64,000 nt of DNA. It comes from DASQFQ01 sp963730115. GTDB taxonomy: Bacteria > Actinomycetota > Thermoleophilia > Solirubrobacterales > Solirubrobacteraceae. The notes below the pieces were generated by a model, which saw nothing but the letters and a program-made list of their open reading frames with translations, did no database searches and was not told the origin of the DNA. Made by a program: the position numbers and the translations under genes. The stretch covers positions 62,001-126,000 of the forward strand of contig CAVSQM010000001.1 of assembly GCA_963730115.1 (NCBI GenBank), in the 5' to 3' direction. Positions 50,547 through 59,490 of the stretch are shown in pieces. Within the stretch, counting starts at the first letter, position 1. Each line of letters starts with the position of its first letter.

Positions 50547-50641
50547 GCCGGCGCAAAGCAACCTGATCGCATCCTTCCAACCTGCGCGGCGGGTCTGGGG
50601 TCACACCCCGCGACACCAACCACCCCCAGGAAGGAAGCACC

Positions 50642-50976
50642 ATGTACACCATCAACATCAAGCGCTCCGTCGCGGCGCTCGCGATCACGGCAGGACTCCT
50701 CACGGCGGCCGCACCGCCCAGCCATGCCTATAGCTGGGGCGTCAGCAACCCACAGCGAGCGTGAAGGCGCCGGTCAGCTCCCAGCCGCCCTCCGGCTTGA
50801 AGGTGACGATGGAGGACATCTTGATCACGTCCGTTCGCTCGGGCGCCACGCACTCCAGCGCGAAGGTCTCGACCCAGGACGGGCATGCGTCCAAGAAAGC
50901 CAAGCGCGGCAAGGGCAAGCGTGGCAAGGGCAAGCCCAAGCACACCTACGACATCCAGTCGTCCAACCACGTCTGA
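50642..50976 (+). pseudogene. Remnant of a secreted Hcp-like protein
   Basis: An ATG with AGGAAGGAAG upstream starts a signal peptide (NIKRSVAALAITAGLLTAAAPPSHA) followed by YSWGVSNPQ, then the frame stops at 50764. One frame over (open from 50734) comes SGLKVTMEDILITSVRSGA and a Lys-rich stretch ending in TYDIQSSN. SWGVSNP, LKVxLEDxLxSSVxSG and the closing YDI are landmarks of Hcp (type VI tube-like) proteins, some of which are exported in actinobacteria. The ~100 residues that should separate them are mostly missing, so this is a deleted, frameshifted copy. Confidence 0.5.
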
Positions 50977-50986
50977 CAGCGCCGTC

Positions 50987-51021
50987 GCCGGCCACCCGGA
51001 GCTCAGCTGCGGGTGTCCGGC
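50987..51021 (+). terminator. Hairpin after the Hcp-like remnant
   Basis: GCCGGCCACCCG at 50987-50998 pairs with CGGGTGTCCGGC at 51010-51021 with one mismatch and an 11-base loop. No T-tract follows, as is usual in very GC-rich actinobacteria, so an intrinsic terminator is plausible but unproven. Confidence 0.5.
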
Positions 51022-51088
51022 ACGCTCGGAGAACGACACCGAATGCCTCCCCGGCTAGGGGGTGACCTCGTCGGAGCCGCCTTCGGGC

Positions 51089-51094
51089 TACTCT
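51089..51094 (+). promoter_or_regulatory. -10-like TACTCT of the SRPBCC gene
   Basis: TACTCT followed by 8 bases and the ATG at 51103. Confidence 0.5.
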
Positions 51095-51102
51095 CGCCGC
51101 CC

Positions 51103-51534
51103 ATGGCCCAGACCGCGCGCTCGACCGACCTCGCCAAGCCGCCCGAAGAGGTCTTCCCCTACCTCTTCGACGACGACAAGGTCCCGCAGTGGACCACCGG
51201 GCTCGAGCGCTACGAGCGGCTCGACTCCGGCCCGCTCGGCCGCGGCTCGCGCTTCCGCGAGGCGCTCGAGGTCTCCGGCCAGCGCATCGACGGGGAGCTC
51301 GAGATCACCGCCTACGACCCGCCGCGCGGCGCCGAGAGCCGCACCGAGGTCCGCGGCGTCGACATCGTCTTCACCTACGAGCTCGAGCCGTCAGGCGCGG
51401 GCACGCGCCTCACCCAGTCCGTCGAGGCGAAGGGCGGCGGGCTGAAGGGCCGGGTGCTGATCCCGATCATCCAGCCGCACCTCGAGAAGAAGCTCGAGGC
51501 GGACCTCGCCGCCCTGAAGGCCCTGCTCGCCTAG
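51103..51534 (+). CDS. SRPBCC / polyketide cyclase-like protein
   Basis: 143 residues of the START/Bet v1-like helix-grip fold: ARSTDLAKPPEEVFPYLFDDDKVPQWTTGLERYERLDSG, GRGSRFREALEVSGQRIDGELEITAYDPP, VFTYELEPSGAGTRLTQSVE, and a C-terminal helix HLEKKLEADLAALKALL. Such proteins bind hydrophobic ligands; many have no assigned role. TACTCT lies 8 bases before the ATG. It ends within the convergent malate synthase gene (4-base overlap). Confidence 0.85.
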   Translation: MAQTARSTDLAKPPEEVFPYLFDDDKVPQWTTGLERYERLDSGPLGRGSRFREALEVSGQRIDGELEITAYDPPRGAESRTEVRGVDIVFTYELEPSGAGTRLTQSVEAKGGGLKGRVLIPIIQPHLEKKLEADLAALKALLA

Positions 51535-53111
51535 TCCAGGTACTTGTAGGCCGGGATCGTCAGGAAGTCCGGGAAGTCGTCCGACAGCGAGACGCTCTCG
51601 AAGATCTCGCGCGTCTCGTCCGGGCGGCCCTTCTCCCACGTCTCGTCGCCGACCTCGTCGTGGATCTTCTGGGTCTCCTCGTCGAGCACCTCGAGCACCT
51701 TCTCGCGCGAGAACTTCCCGTGCTTGACCCATTGCCAGATCTGCGAGCGTGAGATCTCCGCCGTCGCGGCGTCCTCCATCATGTTGTTGATCCCCGCGGC
51801 GCCGCGGCCGCCGAGCCAGAACGAGATGTACTGGAAGCCGACGGCGACGTCGTTGCGCAGGCCCTCCTCGGTGATGTCGCCCGGGGTCGCGCCGGCGTCG
51901 AGCAGCTGCTCCGCCTTCACGTCGACGTCGTCGCGCTGCTTGTCGAGCTGGTTCGGCTTGTCGCCGAGCACCTCGTTGAACGCCTCGAGCGCGACGTCGA
52001 CCACGTCCGGGTGCGCGACCCAGGTGCCGTCGAAGCCGGCCTTGGCCTCGCGCTCCTTGTCCTCCTTCACCGCGTCGGTGGCGCGCTTGTTCGCCTCTTC
52101 GTCCTTGCGCGACGGGATCAGCGCCGCCATGCCGCCCATCGCGAACGCGCCGCGGCGGTGGCAGGTCTTGACCAGCAGCTCCGTGTAGGCCTTCATGAAC
52201 GGCACGGTCATCTTCACGTCGTTGCGGTCCGGCAGCACGAAGTCCTCGCGGTCCCGGAAGCACTTGATCATCGAGAAGATGTAGTCCCAGCGGCCGGCGT
52301 TGAGCCCGTAGGAGTGGTCGCGGAGCTCATACAGGATCTCGTCCATCTGGAACGCGGCCGGGAGCGTCTCGATCAGCACCGTCGCGCGCGCCGAGCCGTG
52401 CGGCACGCCCATCGCGTCCTCGGAGAACGTCAGCACGTCGTTCCACAGCCGCGCCTCGAGGTGGTGCTCCGTCTTCGGGAAGTAGAAGTAGGGGTGCGAG
52501 CCGGCGTCGAGCAGCCGCTGGGCGTTGTGGAAGAAGTAGAGCCCGAAGTCGAGCAGCCCGCCCGACACCTCGGTGCCCTCGACCTTCACGTGCTTGTCGT
52601 TGAGGTGCCAGCCGCGCGGGCGCAGCAGCAGCGTCGCGGTCTCGTCGTTGAGCTCGTAGTGCTTGCCGTCGGACGCGTCGTAGGTGATCGTGCGGTCGAT
52701 CGCGTCGATCAGGTTCACGTGGCCGACGACGACGTTCTCCCAGGTCGGCGCGGTCGAGTCCTCGAGGTCGGCCATGAAGCCCTTGGCGCCCGAGTTCAGC
52801 GCGTTGATGACGAGCTTGCGGTCGGTCGGGCCGGTGATCTCGACGCGGCGGTCGTTGTAGTCCTCGAACGGCTCCGGCACCGTCCAGTCGCCCTCGCGGA
52901 CCTCCTTCGTCTCCTCGAGGAAGTCGAGCGTGCCGCCCTTCTGGAGCTCAGCATCGCGCTCGCGGCGCGCGGCCAGCAGCTCCTGACGCCGCGGCTCGAA
53001 ACGGCCGTGCAGCTCGGCGATGAAGTCGAGCGCGTCGGCGGACAGGATGTCGTTCGCGCGCTCGTCGCTCGATGGGGCGGGGGCGGTGTCGATTCGGGAA
53101 GCGGTGCTCAT
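51531..53111 (-). CDS. aceB: Malate synthase (A-type)
   Basis: 526-residue enzyme condensing glyoxylate with acetyl-CoA to malate. Malate synthase A hallmarks: KGFMADLEDSTAPTW, LLLRPRGWHLNDKHV, PKTEHHLEARLWNDV, RATVLIETLPAAFQMDEILYELRDHSYGLNAGRWDYIFS and GTWVAHPDVV. The catalytic Arg and Asp are in these blocks. Last gene of the glycolate operon: its ATG overlaps the glcF stop by 4 bases (GAGGAGG upstream). In the E. coli glc operon the G-type GlcB has this job; here an A-type enzyme takes it. Isocitrate lyase is not in the window. Confidence 0.96.
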   Translation of the reverse strand: MSTASRIDTAPAPSSDERANDILSADALDFIAELHGRFEPRRQELLAARRERDAELQKGGTLDFLEETKEVREGDWTVPEPFEDYNDRRVEITGPTDRKLVINALNSGAKGFMADLEDSTAPTWENVVVGHVNLIDAIDRTITYDASDGKHYELNDETATLLLRPRGWHLNDKHVKVEGTEVSGGLLDFGLYFFHNAQRLLDAGSHPYFYFPKTEHHLEARLWNDVLTFSEDAMGVPHGSARATVLIETLPAAFQMDEILYELRDHSYGLNAGRWDYIFSMIKCFRDREDFVLPDRNDVKMTVPFMKAYTELLVKTCHRRGAFAMGGMAALIPSRKDEEANKRATDAVKEDKEREAKAGFDGTWVAHPDVVDVALEAFNEVLGDKPNQLDKQRDDVDVKAEQLLDAGATPGDITEEGLRNDVAVGFQYISFWLGGRGAAGINNMMEDAATAEISRSQIWQWVKHGKFSREKVLEVLDEETQKIHDEVGDETWEKGRPDETREIFESVSLSDDFPDFLTIPAYKYLD

Positions 53112-54391
53112 CGGACCTCCTCGGGTCGCAGGTTGCGCTGCGACGCGTCCAGCAGCGTCATCGGGTGATAGATCGGGACCTCACGATCCATGTACCCAGC
53201 GATCTGCAGTGCGCACCCCGGGTTGCCCGCGGCGATCGCGTCCGGCTCGGTGGCGGCGAGGTTGTCGGCCTTGCGCTGCCCCAGCTGCGCCGCCGCCTCG
53301 GGCTGCACGAGGTTGTAGATCCCGGCCGAGCCGCAGCAGATCTGCCATTCGTCGGGCTCGACCAGCTCGAGGTCGGGGATCGAGCGCAGCAGCTCCCGTG
53401 GCGGCTCGCGGACGCCCTGAGCGTGGGCGAGGTGGCAGGCGTCGTGGTAGGCGACCTTGAGCGCCAAGGGATGGCGCACGACGCGCGGCTCCACGTCGGC
53501 GAGGAGCTCGGACACGTCCTTGACCTTCTCGCTGAATGCCGCGGCGCGCTCGTCCCACTCGGGGTCGTCGGCCAGCAGGTGCGCGTAGTCCTTCATGCCC
53601 GAGCCGCAGCCGGCGACGTTGACGGCGATCGCGTCGAAGTCCTCGTAGGCCGTGATCGTCTCGCGCGCCAGCTCGAGCGCCTCCTCCTCGAGCCCTGCGT
53701 GCATCATCAGCGAGCCGCAGCAGCGCGGCGTGCGCGGCGCGTGGACCTCGTAGCCCTCGGCGGCGAACACGCGCACGGTGGCGGCGTTGACATCGCCGAA
53801 GAACACCCGGTTGATGCAGCCCTGCATGACCGCGATCCGCCCGCGCGACTCGCCGCGCGCCGGTGTCACCTCCGGCAGCTGCCGGACGGCGGCGCTCACC
53901 GCCACGGAAGGAGCGAGCCCGAGCAGCGACTTCAGTCGCGGGATCGGCAGCTTCGCGAGCGCGTCGTTGATGCCCGACTTCTGCTGCAGCGCCAGCACGG
54001 GCACGAGCGCGCGCAGCCGCCCCGGGTGCGTGAACAGCTCGAAGATCCCGCGCCGGTACGCGCGCTGCCACAGCGGCCGGTCGTAGTGGCGCTCGAGCTG
54101 CGGCCGCGTCTGCTCGATCAGCTTGTCGTACTGCACGCCCGACGGGCAGGCGGTCACGCAGGCCATGCAGCCGAGGCAGCGGTCGAAGTGGGTGACCATC
54201 TCGTCGGAGATCGAGTCGTCCTCGTGCCCGACACGCATCAGCACGATGCGGCCGCGCGGCGAGTCCATCTCCTCCTCGAAGGTCAGGTAGCTCGGGCACG
54301 TCGGCAGGCAGAAGCCGCAGTGCACGCAGTCCTTGATCAGCTCGGGGTCGGGTGGGCGGTGCTCGTCCCAGGCTGCCTGGACCAGGTCCAT
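53108..54391 (-). CDS. glcF: Glycolate oxidase iron-sulfur subunit
   Basis: 427-residue Fe-S subunit relaying electrons from the FAD subunits to the respiratory chain. Two 4Fe-4S motifs (CVHCGFCLPTCP and CLGCMACVTACP) are followed by two cysteine-rich CCG domains (CCGSLMMHAG and CCGSAGIYNL). The order and length match GlcF. The ATG overlaps the glcE stop, and the stop overlaps the aceB ATG, giving a continuous coupled operon. Confidence that this is GlcF rather than a general CCG protein comes from adjacency to glcD and glcE. Confidence 0.95.
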   Translation of the reverse strand: MDLVQAAWDEHRPPDPELIKDCVHCGFCLPTCPSYLTFEEEMDSPRGRIVLMRVGHEDDSISDEMVTHFDRCLGCMACVTACPSGVQYDKLIEQTRPQLERHYDRPLWQRAYRRGIFELFTHPGRLRALVPVLALQQKSGINDALAKLPIPRLKSLLGLAPSVAVSAAVRQLPEVTPARGESRGRIAVMQGCINRVFFGDVNAATVRVFAAEGYEVHAPRTPRCCGSLMMHAGLEEEALELARETITAYEDFDAIAVNVAGCGSGMKDYAHLLADDPEWDERAAAFSEKVKDVSELLADVEPRVVRHPLALKVAYHDACHLAHAQGVREPPRELLRSIPDLELVEPDEWQICCGSAGIYNLVQPEAAAQLGQRKADNLAATEPDAIAAGNPGCALQIAGYMDREVPIYHPMTLLDASQRNLRPEEVR

Positions 54392-55554
54392 CAAATGCCT
54401 CCCACGTAGGCGCCGGGACGGAAGATGCGATGCGTGTCGAAGCGCTCCTTGAGGCGGCGCATGACCGCCAGCGAGCCCGGGCCGACCGGGCCCCAGGGGT
54501 CGAAGTCGCCCCGCAGGCCGCTGGGGCCGTCGAGCAGCACGACGGGCCGCGGGTCGAGCGCTTCCCGCACCTCGGTCGCGCGGCGGGCGAGGTCGCCGGC
54601 GTCGAGCGCGATCCACGACAGCCCGTGCGCGGCGCGCGAGACGAGCGAGCCGCCCGCCGCCTCCGCGGCGCGCATGGCCGGGGCGAGGTCTGAGAGGCGG
54701 CCGGAGACCTTCAGCGACGCGCCGCCGTCGGCCCCGCGCTGCCCGGCGCGGAGCGCGTCCCACAGCTCCTCGTCCTCCTCGATCGTCTGCACCGCGTCGA
54801 GCCCCGCCTCGCGCATCCGCTGCGTGGCCAGCTCGGCCTGGCCGCCGGCGCTCGCGCCGCCGAAGCGCGCCAGCAGGCGGCCGGACCCCTGGCGCCAAGC
54901 GGCGTCGAGCGAGTCGGCCTCGAGCGGCAGCGCGGCGAGCGCGGCGGCGGCTTTCGCCAGGGTGTCGGCGTCGTCGCTCGCGCCGATCGCGGTGGCGGTG
55001 GCGGCCGGCTTCGGGTGCAGACGGATCGTGACCGAGAGGATCAGGCCCAGCGTCCCGTACGAGCCGGTGAACAGCTTGCCGAGGTCATAGCCGGCCACGT
55101 TCTTGATCACCTTGCTGCCCGCCTTCGCCAGCGTGCCGTCGGACAGCGCGATGTTGATCCCGAGCACGAGGTCGCGCACGCCGCCGTAGCGGTGGCGCAG
55201 CGGCCCGGAGTCGGCGGTGGCGATGACCCCGCCGATGGTGGCTGCGTTGGTGTCACCCAGCGGCGGGTCGACGGCGAACATCTGGCCCTTCTCGGCAAAC
55301 GCCGCCTGCGCCTCGGCCAGCGGCACGCCCGCCTGCAGCACCGCGGTCAGGTCGCCCTCGTTGTGCTCGAGGATCTGCGCCATGCCGCCCAGCTCGAGCT
55401 CGACCGCCACCGGCTCGCCGACGCCGCCCCAGTGCTGCTTGGTGCGCCCGCCCACCGGCCGCACGGCGCGCCCGGCCTCGCCGAGCGACTTGAGCAGCTC
55501 AGCGGCCTCCTCCGGCGAGCCGGGCCGCTCGGTGGTGACTTCCGCCGTCGCCAA
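54391..55554 (-). CDS. glcE: Glycolate oxidase FAD-binding subunit
   Basis: 387 residues with a FAD-binding type 4 domain: AVRPVGGRTKQHWGG, VDPPLGDTNAATIGGVIATADSGPLRHRYGGVRDLVLG, and AGYDLGKLFTGSYGTLGLI. It lacks the catalytic C-terminal domain of GlcD, as GlcE should. No ATG or GTG is available: the likely start is TTG at 55554 with GAGAGG 8 bases before it; CTG at 55560 overlapping the glcD stop is the alternative but sits too close to the Shine-Dalgarno. Confidence 0.92.
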   Translation of the reverse strand: MATAEVTTERPGSPEEAAELLKSLGEAGRAVRPVGGRTKQHWGGVGEPVAVELELGGMAQILEHNEGDLTAVLQAGVPLAEAQAAFAEKGQMFAVDPPLGDTNAATIGGVIATADSGPLRHRYGGVRDLVLGINIALSDGTLAKAGSKVIKNVAGYDLGKLFTGSYGTLGLILSVTIRLHPKPAATATAIGASDDADTLAKAAAALAALPLEADSLDAAWRQGSGRLLARFGGASAGGQAELATQRMREAGLDAVQTIEEDEELWDALRAGQRGADGGASLKVSGRLSDLAPAMRAAEAAGGSLVSRAAHGLSWIALDAGDLARRATEVREALDPRPVVLLDGPSGLRGDFDPWGPVGPGSLAVMRRLKERFDTHRIFRPGAYVGGI

Positions 55555-55556
55555 GC

Positions 55557-57044
55557 TCAGAACCTCTCGGCGAGCCCGGCAGCTTCCAGCGGATGGACCC
55601 GGTACGGGCCCGGCACCTCGCCGCACAGCCGCGGCGTCGGCATCACCTTCGTCGGGTTGGCGAGCCCCTCGGGGTCGAACGCGCACCGCAGGCGCTGGAA
55701 CGTCGCGAGGTCGGGCTCGTCGAACATCTTCGGCATGTGCTTCTTCTTGTCGACGCCGACGCCGTGCTCGCCGGTGATCGAGCCGCCGGCCTCGAGGCAG
55801 ACGTCGAGGATGCGGCCGGACAGCTCCTCGGCGCGCTCGGCCTCGCCCTCCTTGCGGCCGTCGTAACAGACCAGCGGGTGCAGGTTGCCGTCGCCGGCGT
55901 GGAAGACGTTGGCGACCTGCATGCCGTACTCCTCCGCCAGCTCGTCGAGCCGCGCGAGTACCTCGGGCAGCTTGGTGCGCGGGATCACGCCGTCCTGCAC
56001 GAAGTAGTTGGGGGCGATCCGGCCCATGGCCGGGAAGGCGGCCTTGCGCGACTTCCAGAACAGCGCGCGCTCGGCCTCGTCCTTCGCCACGCGCACGTCG
56101 TCGGAGCCGCACGACTCGCAGATTCCGACGACCTCGTCGAAGCGTGCCTCGCACTCGCGCTCGGCGCCGTCGAGCTCGACCAGCAGCGCCGCCGCGCGGC
56201 CGACCGGGTAGCCGGCGTGCGCCATCAACTCGGCCGCCTCGATCGCGAGCTTGTCCATCATCTCGATCGCGCCCGGCACGATGCCCGCGGCCACGATCTC
56301 GGACACGACGCGGCCGGCGTCGCTGGTGGAGTCGAAGAAGGCGACGAGCGTCTTCGTCGTCTCCGGCGCCGGCACGACGCGCAGCCACGCCTTGGTGGCG
56401 ATCCCGAGCGTGCCCTCGGAGCCGACGAACGCGCCGATCAGGTCGTAGCCGGGCGCGTCGAGCTCCTTGCCGCCGACCTGGATCAGCTCGCCGTCGGGCA
56501 TGACGAGCTCGAGCCCGCAGACGTAGTTGGTGGTGAAGCCGTACTTGAAGCAGTGCGCGCCGCCGGAGTTCTCGGCCAGGTTGCCGCCGATCGAGCAGAC
56601 GATCTGGCTCGACGGGTCGGGCGGGTAGAAGAACTCCGGCGCCACCGCCGCGGTGACCTCGATGTTGGTGACGCCCGGCTCGACGCACACGCGCTGGTTC
56701 TCGAGGTCGACGTCGAGCACGCGCTTCATGCGCGACAGCACGATCAGGATCCCGTCGCTGATCGGCAGCGCGCCGCCCGACAGGCCGGAGCCCGCGCCGC
56801 GCGCCACGAACGGGACGCCGGCGGCCGCGCACGCGCGCACGACCGCCTGGACCTCCTCGGCGGTGCCTGGGAGCACCGCCGCGGCGGGGATGCCCTTGTA
56901 CTGGAGCAGCCCGTCCGACTCGTAGGTCCGCAGCTGGTGGGCCTGGGTGTAGACCCACTTGTCCCCGACGGCCGAGCGGAGCTCGGCCACGAGCGGACTG
57001 AGATCCCGCTCGGACGACTCGGGTGCGGCTTGGGCGACGCTCAC
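55557..57044 (-). CDS. glcD: Glycolate oxidase, catalytic FAD subunit
   Basis: 495-residue FAD oxidase oxidising glycolate to glyoxylate. FAD-binding type 4 domain (PFVARGAGSGLSGGALPI, SIGGNLAENSGGAHCFKYG, GSEGTLGIATKAWLRV) and the FAD_oxidase_C domain with VANVFHAGDGNLHPL, GSITGEHGVG and FDPEGLANPTKVMP. D-lactate or similar acids are possible alternative substrates, but glcE, glcF and malate synthase fit glycolate. The GTG start overlaps the permease stop (GTGA); the frame is open upstream only inside that gene. Confidence 0.94.
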   Translation of the reverse strand: MSVAQAAPESSERDLSPLVAELRSAVGDKWVYTQAHQLRTYESDGLLQYKGIPAAAVLPGTAEEVQAVVRACAAAGVPFVARGAGSGLSGGALPISDGILIVLSRMKRVLDVDLENQRVCVEPGVTNIEVTAAVAPEFFYPPDPSSQIVCSIGGNLAENSGGAHCFKYGFTTNYVCGLELVMPDGELIQVGGKELDAPGYDLIGAFVGSEGTLGIATKAWLRVVPAPETTKTLVAFFDSTSDAGRVVSEIVAAGIVPGAIEMMDKLAIEAAELMAHAGYPVGRAAALLVELDGAERECEARFDEVVGICESCGSDDVRVAKDEAERALFWKSRKAAFPAMGRIAPNYFVQDGVIPRTKLPEVLARLDELAEEYGMQVANVFHAGDGNLHPLVCYDGRKEGEAERAEELSGRILDVCLEAGGSITGEHGVGVDKKKHMPKMFDEPDLATFQRLRCAFDPEGLANPTKVMPTPRLCGEVPGPYRVHPLEAAGLAERF

Positions 57045-58747
57045 TTCACGACCATCCAGTCGAGTATCGCGGTGGACTGCAGGTACACGATGACGCACAT
57101 GACAAGCGCGAGGCCGATCGACCACAACAGTACGCGCCTGAAGATGTCGCCCTCCTTACCGGCCAGCCCGACCGCGGCGGCGCAGATCGCGAGGTTCTGG
57201 GGCGAGATCATCTTCCCGAGCACGCCGCCGGACGAGTTGGCGGACGCGAGCAGCGTCTCGTTCAGCCCGGCCTCCTTCGCCGCCTCGACCTGGAGCGCGC
57301 CGAACAGCGCGTTGGAGGAGGTGTCGGAGCCGGTGATCGCGACGCCGAGCCAGCCGACCAGCGACGACAGGAACGCGAAGAAGCTGCCCGACCCCGCGAC
57401 CCAGCGCCCGAGCGTCGTGGTCATGCCCGTGAGGTTCATGACGTAGGCGAGCCCGAGGACCGCCATCACGGTGATGATCGCGAACTTGAGCTGGTCGAGC
57501 GTCTCGCCGTAGGTCTTCAGCGCGTCCTTGAGGTTGATCCGCAGCGCGGCGATGGTGAGCAGGCCGCAGATCAGCACCACCGTGCCCGGCGTGTCCCAGA
57601 ACGAGAACTGGAAGGTCGCGGCCGACGGCGCCTCACCCTCGGGCGTGGAGACGTCGAGGCCCGGCCAGGCGAAGCCGTTGGGCGTCTTCTCGTCGGTGCC
57701 GAAGCCGGTGCCGCCGGAGACCTCGAACAGGAACTGCTCGACCGGGTCGACGAGCTTCGCGATCGCGAAGACGACGACGATGATGATGTAGGGCGCGAAC
57801 GCCTCCCACTTCTCGCGCGTCGAGTCCGTCTCCTGGTCGCGCAGGCGGACGCTGCGCTCGAGCGCCGGGTCCTCGGTCGCCGCGCCGGCGATCGCCGGCT
57901 GCGCGCCGCCCTGCGGCTCGACGAGCAGCGGCTCGCTCGGCCGCCACACGCGCAGGAAGCCGACGAGCACGGCGGTGGAGACGAGCGCCGCGATCAGGTC
58001 GGTCAGCTCGACCGAGATGTAGTTCGAGCACACGAACTGGGCGATCGCGAAGGAGATGCCCGCGACCAGCGCCGCCGGCCAGGTCTGGCGCACGCCGCGC
58101 GAGCCGTCGACGACGCCGACGAGGATGAGCGGCACGATCAGCGCCAGGAACGGTGTCTGGCGGCCGACCATGGCGCCGAGGTCCTCGACCGGCAGCTCGG
58201 TCTGTGCGCCGAGCGTGATGATCGGCGTCGCGATCGAGCCGAACGCCACCGGGGCGGTGTTGCCGATCAGCGACAGCGCCGCGGCCTTCATCGGCGAGAA
58301 GCCGAGCGCGAGCAGCATCACCGAGGTGATCGCCACCGGCGTGCCGAAGCCGGCGAGGCCCTCGATCAGCGCGCCGAACGAGAACGCGATGATGATGGCC
58401 TGGATGCGCTGGTCGTCCGAGATCGTGGCGAACGACCGGCGGAGCACGGCGAAGTGGCCGGTCCGCACCGTCATGTTGTAGATCCAGACCGCGTTGATGA
58501 CGATCCACATGATCGGGAACAGGCCGAAGGCCGCGCCCTCGAGGCCCATGTTCAGCGACTGCCCGAGGGGCACGTCGTAGACCAGCAGCGCGACGATCAG
58601 GGCGACGCCGAGCGAGGCCAGGCCTGCCATCCACGCCTTCACGCGGAACGCGCCGAGCAGCACGAAGAGGGTTATCAGCGGCAGCGCCGCAAAGATCGAG
58701 CTGAGCCCGAGCGAGTCGCTTACCGGGTCAAACACCTGCTCGTACAT
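57041..58747 (-). CDS. L-lactate / glycolate permease (LctP/GlcA family)
   Basis: 568-residue proton-coupled permease with 12 or more transmembrane segments. Family signatures: MWIVINAVWIYNMTVRTGHF, AFSFGALIEGLAGFGTPVAIT, GNTAPVAFGSIATPIITLG, VGWLGVAITGSDTSSNALFGALQ and the C-terminal ANSSGGVLGKMISPQNLAICAAAVGL. LctP and GlcA both carry lactate and glycolate. It is the first gene of the glycolate operon, with GGGGAGGAGA before the ATG, and diverges from lutA by 71 bases, so it may serve both pathways. Confidence 0.94.
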   Translation of the reverse strand: MYEQVFDPVSDSLGLSSIFAALPLITLFVLLGAFRVKAWMAGLASLGVALIVALLVYDVPLGQSLNMGLEGAAFGLFPIMWIVINAVWIYNMTVRTGHFAVLRRSFATISDDQRIQAIIIAFSFGALIEGLAGFGTPVAITSVMLLALGFSPMKAAALSLIGNTAPVAFGSIATPIITLGAQTELPVEDLGAMVGRQTPFLALIVPLILVGVVDGSRGVRQTWPAALVAGISFAIAQFVCSNYISVELTDLIAALVSTAVLVGFLRVWRPSEPLLVEPQGGAQPAIAGAATEDPALERSVRLRDQETDSTREKWEAFAPYIIIVVVFAIAKLVDPVEQFLFEVSGGTGFGTDEKTPNGFAWPGLDVSTPEGEAPSAATFQFSFWDTPGTVVLICGLLTIAALRINLKDALKTYGETLDQLKFAIITVMAVLGLAYVMNLTGMTTTLGRWVAGSGSFFAFLSSLVGWLGVAITGSDTSSNALFGALQVEAAKEAGLNETLLASANSSGGVLGKMISPQNLAICAAAVGLAGKEGDIFRRVLLWSIGLALVMCVIVYLQSTAILDWMVVK

Positions 58748-58803
58748 GCCATCTCCTCCCCGATGGGTCTCCGCGAACGCCCCTACCCCGGGGGTCGCTC
58801 GAC

Positions 58804-58809
58804 TACGCT
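58804..58809 (+). promoter_or_regulatory. -10-like TACGCT of lutABC
   Basis: TACGCT followed by 9 bases and the lutA GTG at 58819, in the 71-base gap shared with the permease gene. Confidence 0.5.
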
Positions 58810-58818
58810 CCCGGCCAC

Positions 58819-59490
58819 GTGCGGGTCGCGCTGTTCGTCACCTGCTTCAACGACACGCTGTTCCCCGGGACGGGGCGCGCGGTCGTCGAGCTGCTGGAGC
58901 GGCTGGGGGTCGAGGTCGAGTTCCCCGAGGCCCAGACGTGCTGCGGCCAGATGCACGGCAACTCCGGCTACGCGGCGCAGGGCGACGCGCTGGCGGAGCG
59001 GTTCTCGCGCGTGTTCGCCGACTTCGAGACGGTGGTCTCGCCGAGCGCGTCGTGCACGGCGTTCCTGCGCGAGCACGGGGCGGACAACGTGCTCGAGCTG
59101 ACCGAGTTCCTCGTCGACCGGCTCGAGGTGGAGGACGTCGGCGCCTCCTACCCGCACCGGGTGGCGTACCACCCGACGTGCCACTCGCTGCGGCTGCTGC
59201 ACGTCGGCGACCGGCCGCTGCGGCTGCTGCGCGCGGTCCAGGGCATCGACCTGGTGGAGATCGAGGACGCGCGGGAGTGCTGCGGGTTCGGCGGGACCTT
59301 CGCGGTCAAGAACGCCGACACCTCGATGGCGATGCTCTCCGACAAGCTGCGGCACGTGCTCGACACCCGAGCGGAGGTCTGCACGTCGGCCGACAACTCG
59401 TGCCTGATGCACATCGGCGGCGCGCTGCGGAAGCAGCGGACCGGCGTGCGGACGGTGCATCTCGCCGAGATCCTGGCGGCGCAGGAATGA
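58819..59490 (+). CDS. lutA: Lactate utilisation protein A (Fe-S, CCG domain)
   Basis: 223 residues with two CCG domains (CCGQMHGNSGY and CCGFGGTFAVKN) plus SCTAFLREH and YHPTCHSLR, matching LutA/LldE. With LutB and LutC it forms the L-lactate oxidase complex turning lactate into pyruvate. The start is GTG with TACGCT 9 bases upstream and no Shine-Dalgarno. It diverges from the lactate/glycolate permease. The stop overlaps the lutB ATG. Confidence 0.94.
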   Translation: MRVALFVTCFNDTLFPGTGRAVVELLERLGVEVEFPEAQTCCGQMHGNSGYAAQGDALAERFSRVFADFETVVSPSASCTAFLREHGADNVLELTEFLVDRLEVEDVGASYPHRVAYHPTCHSLRLLHVGDRPLRLLRAVQGIDLVEIEDARECCGFGGTFAVKNADTSMAMLSDKLRHVLDTRAEVCTSADNSCLMHIGGALRKQRTGVRTVHLAEILAAQE

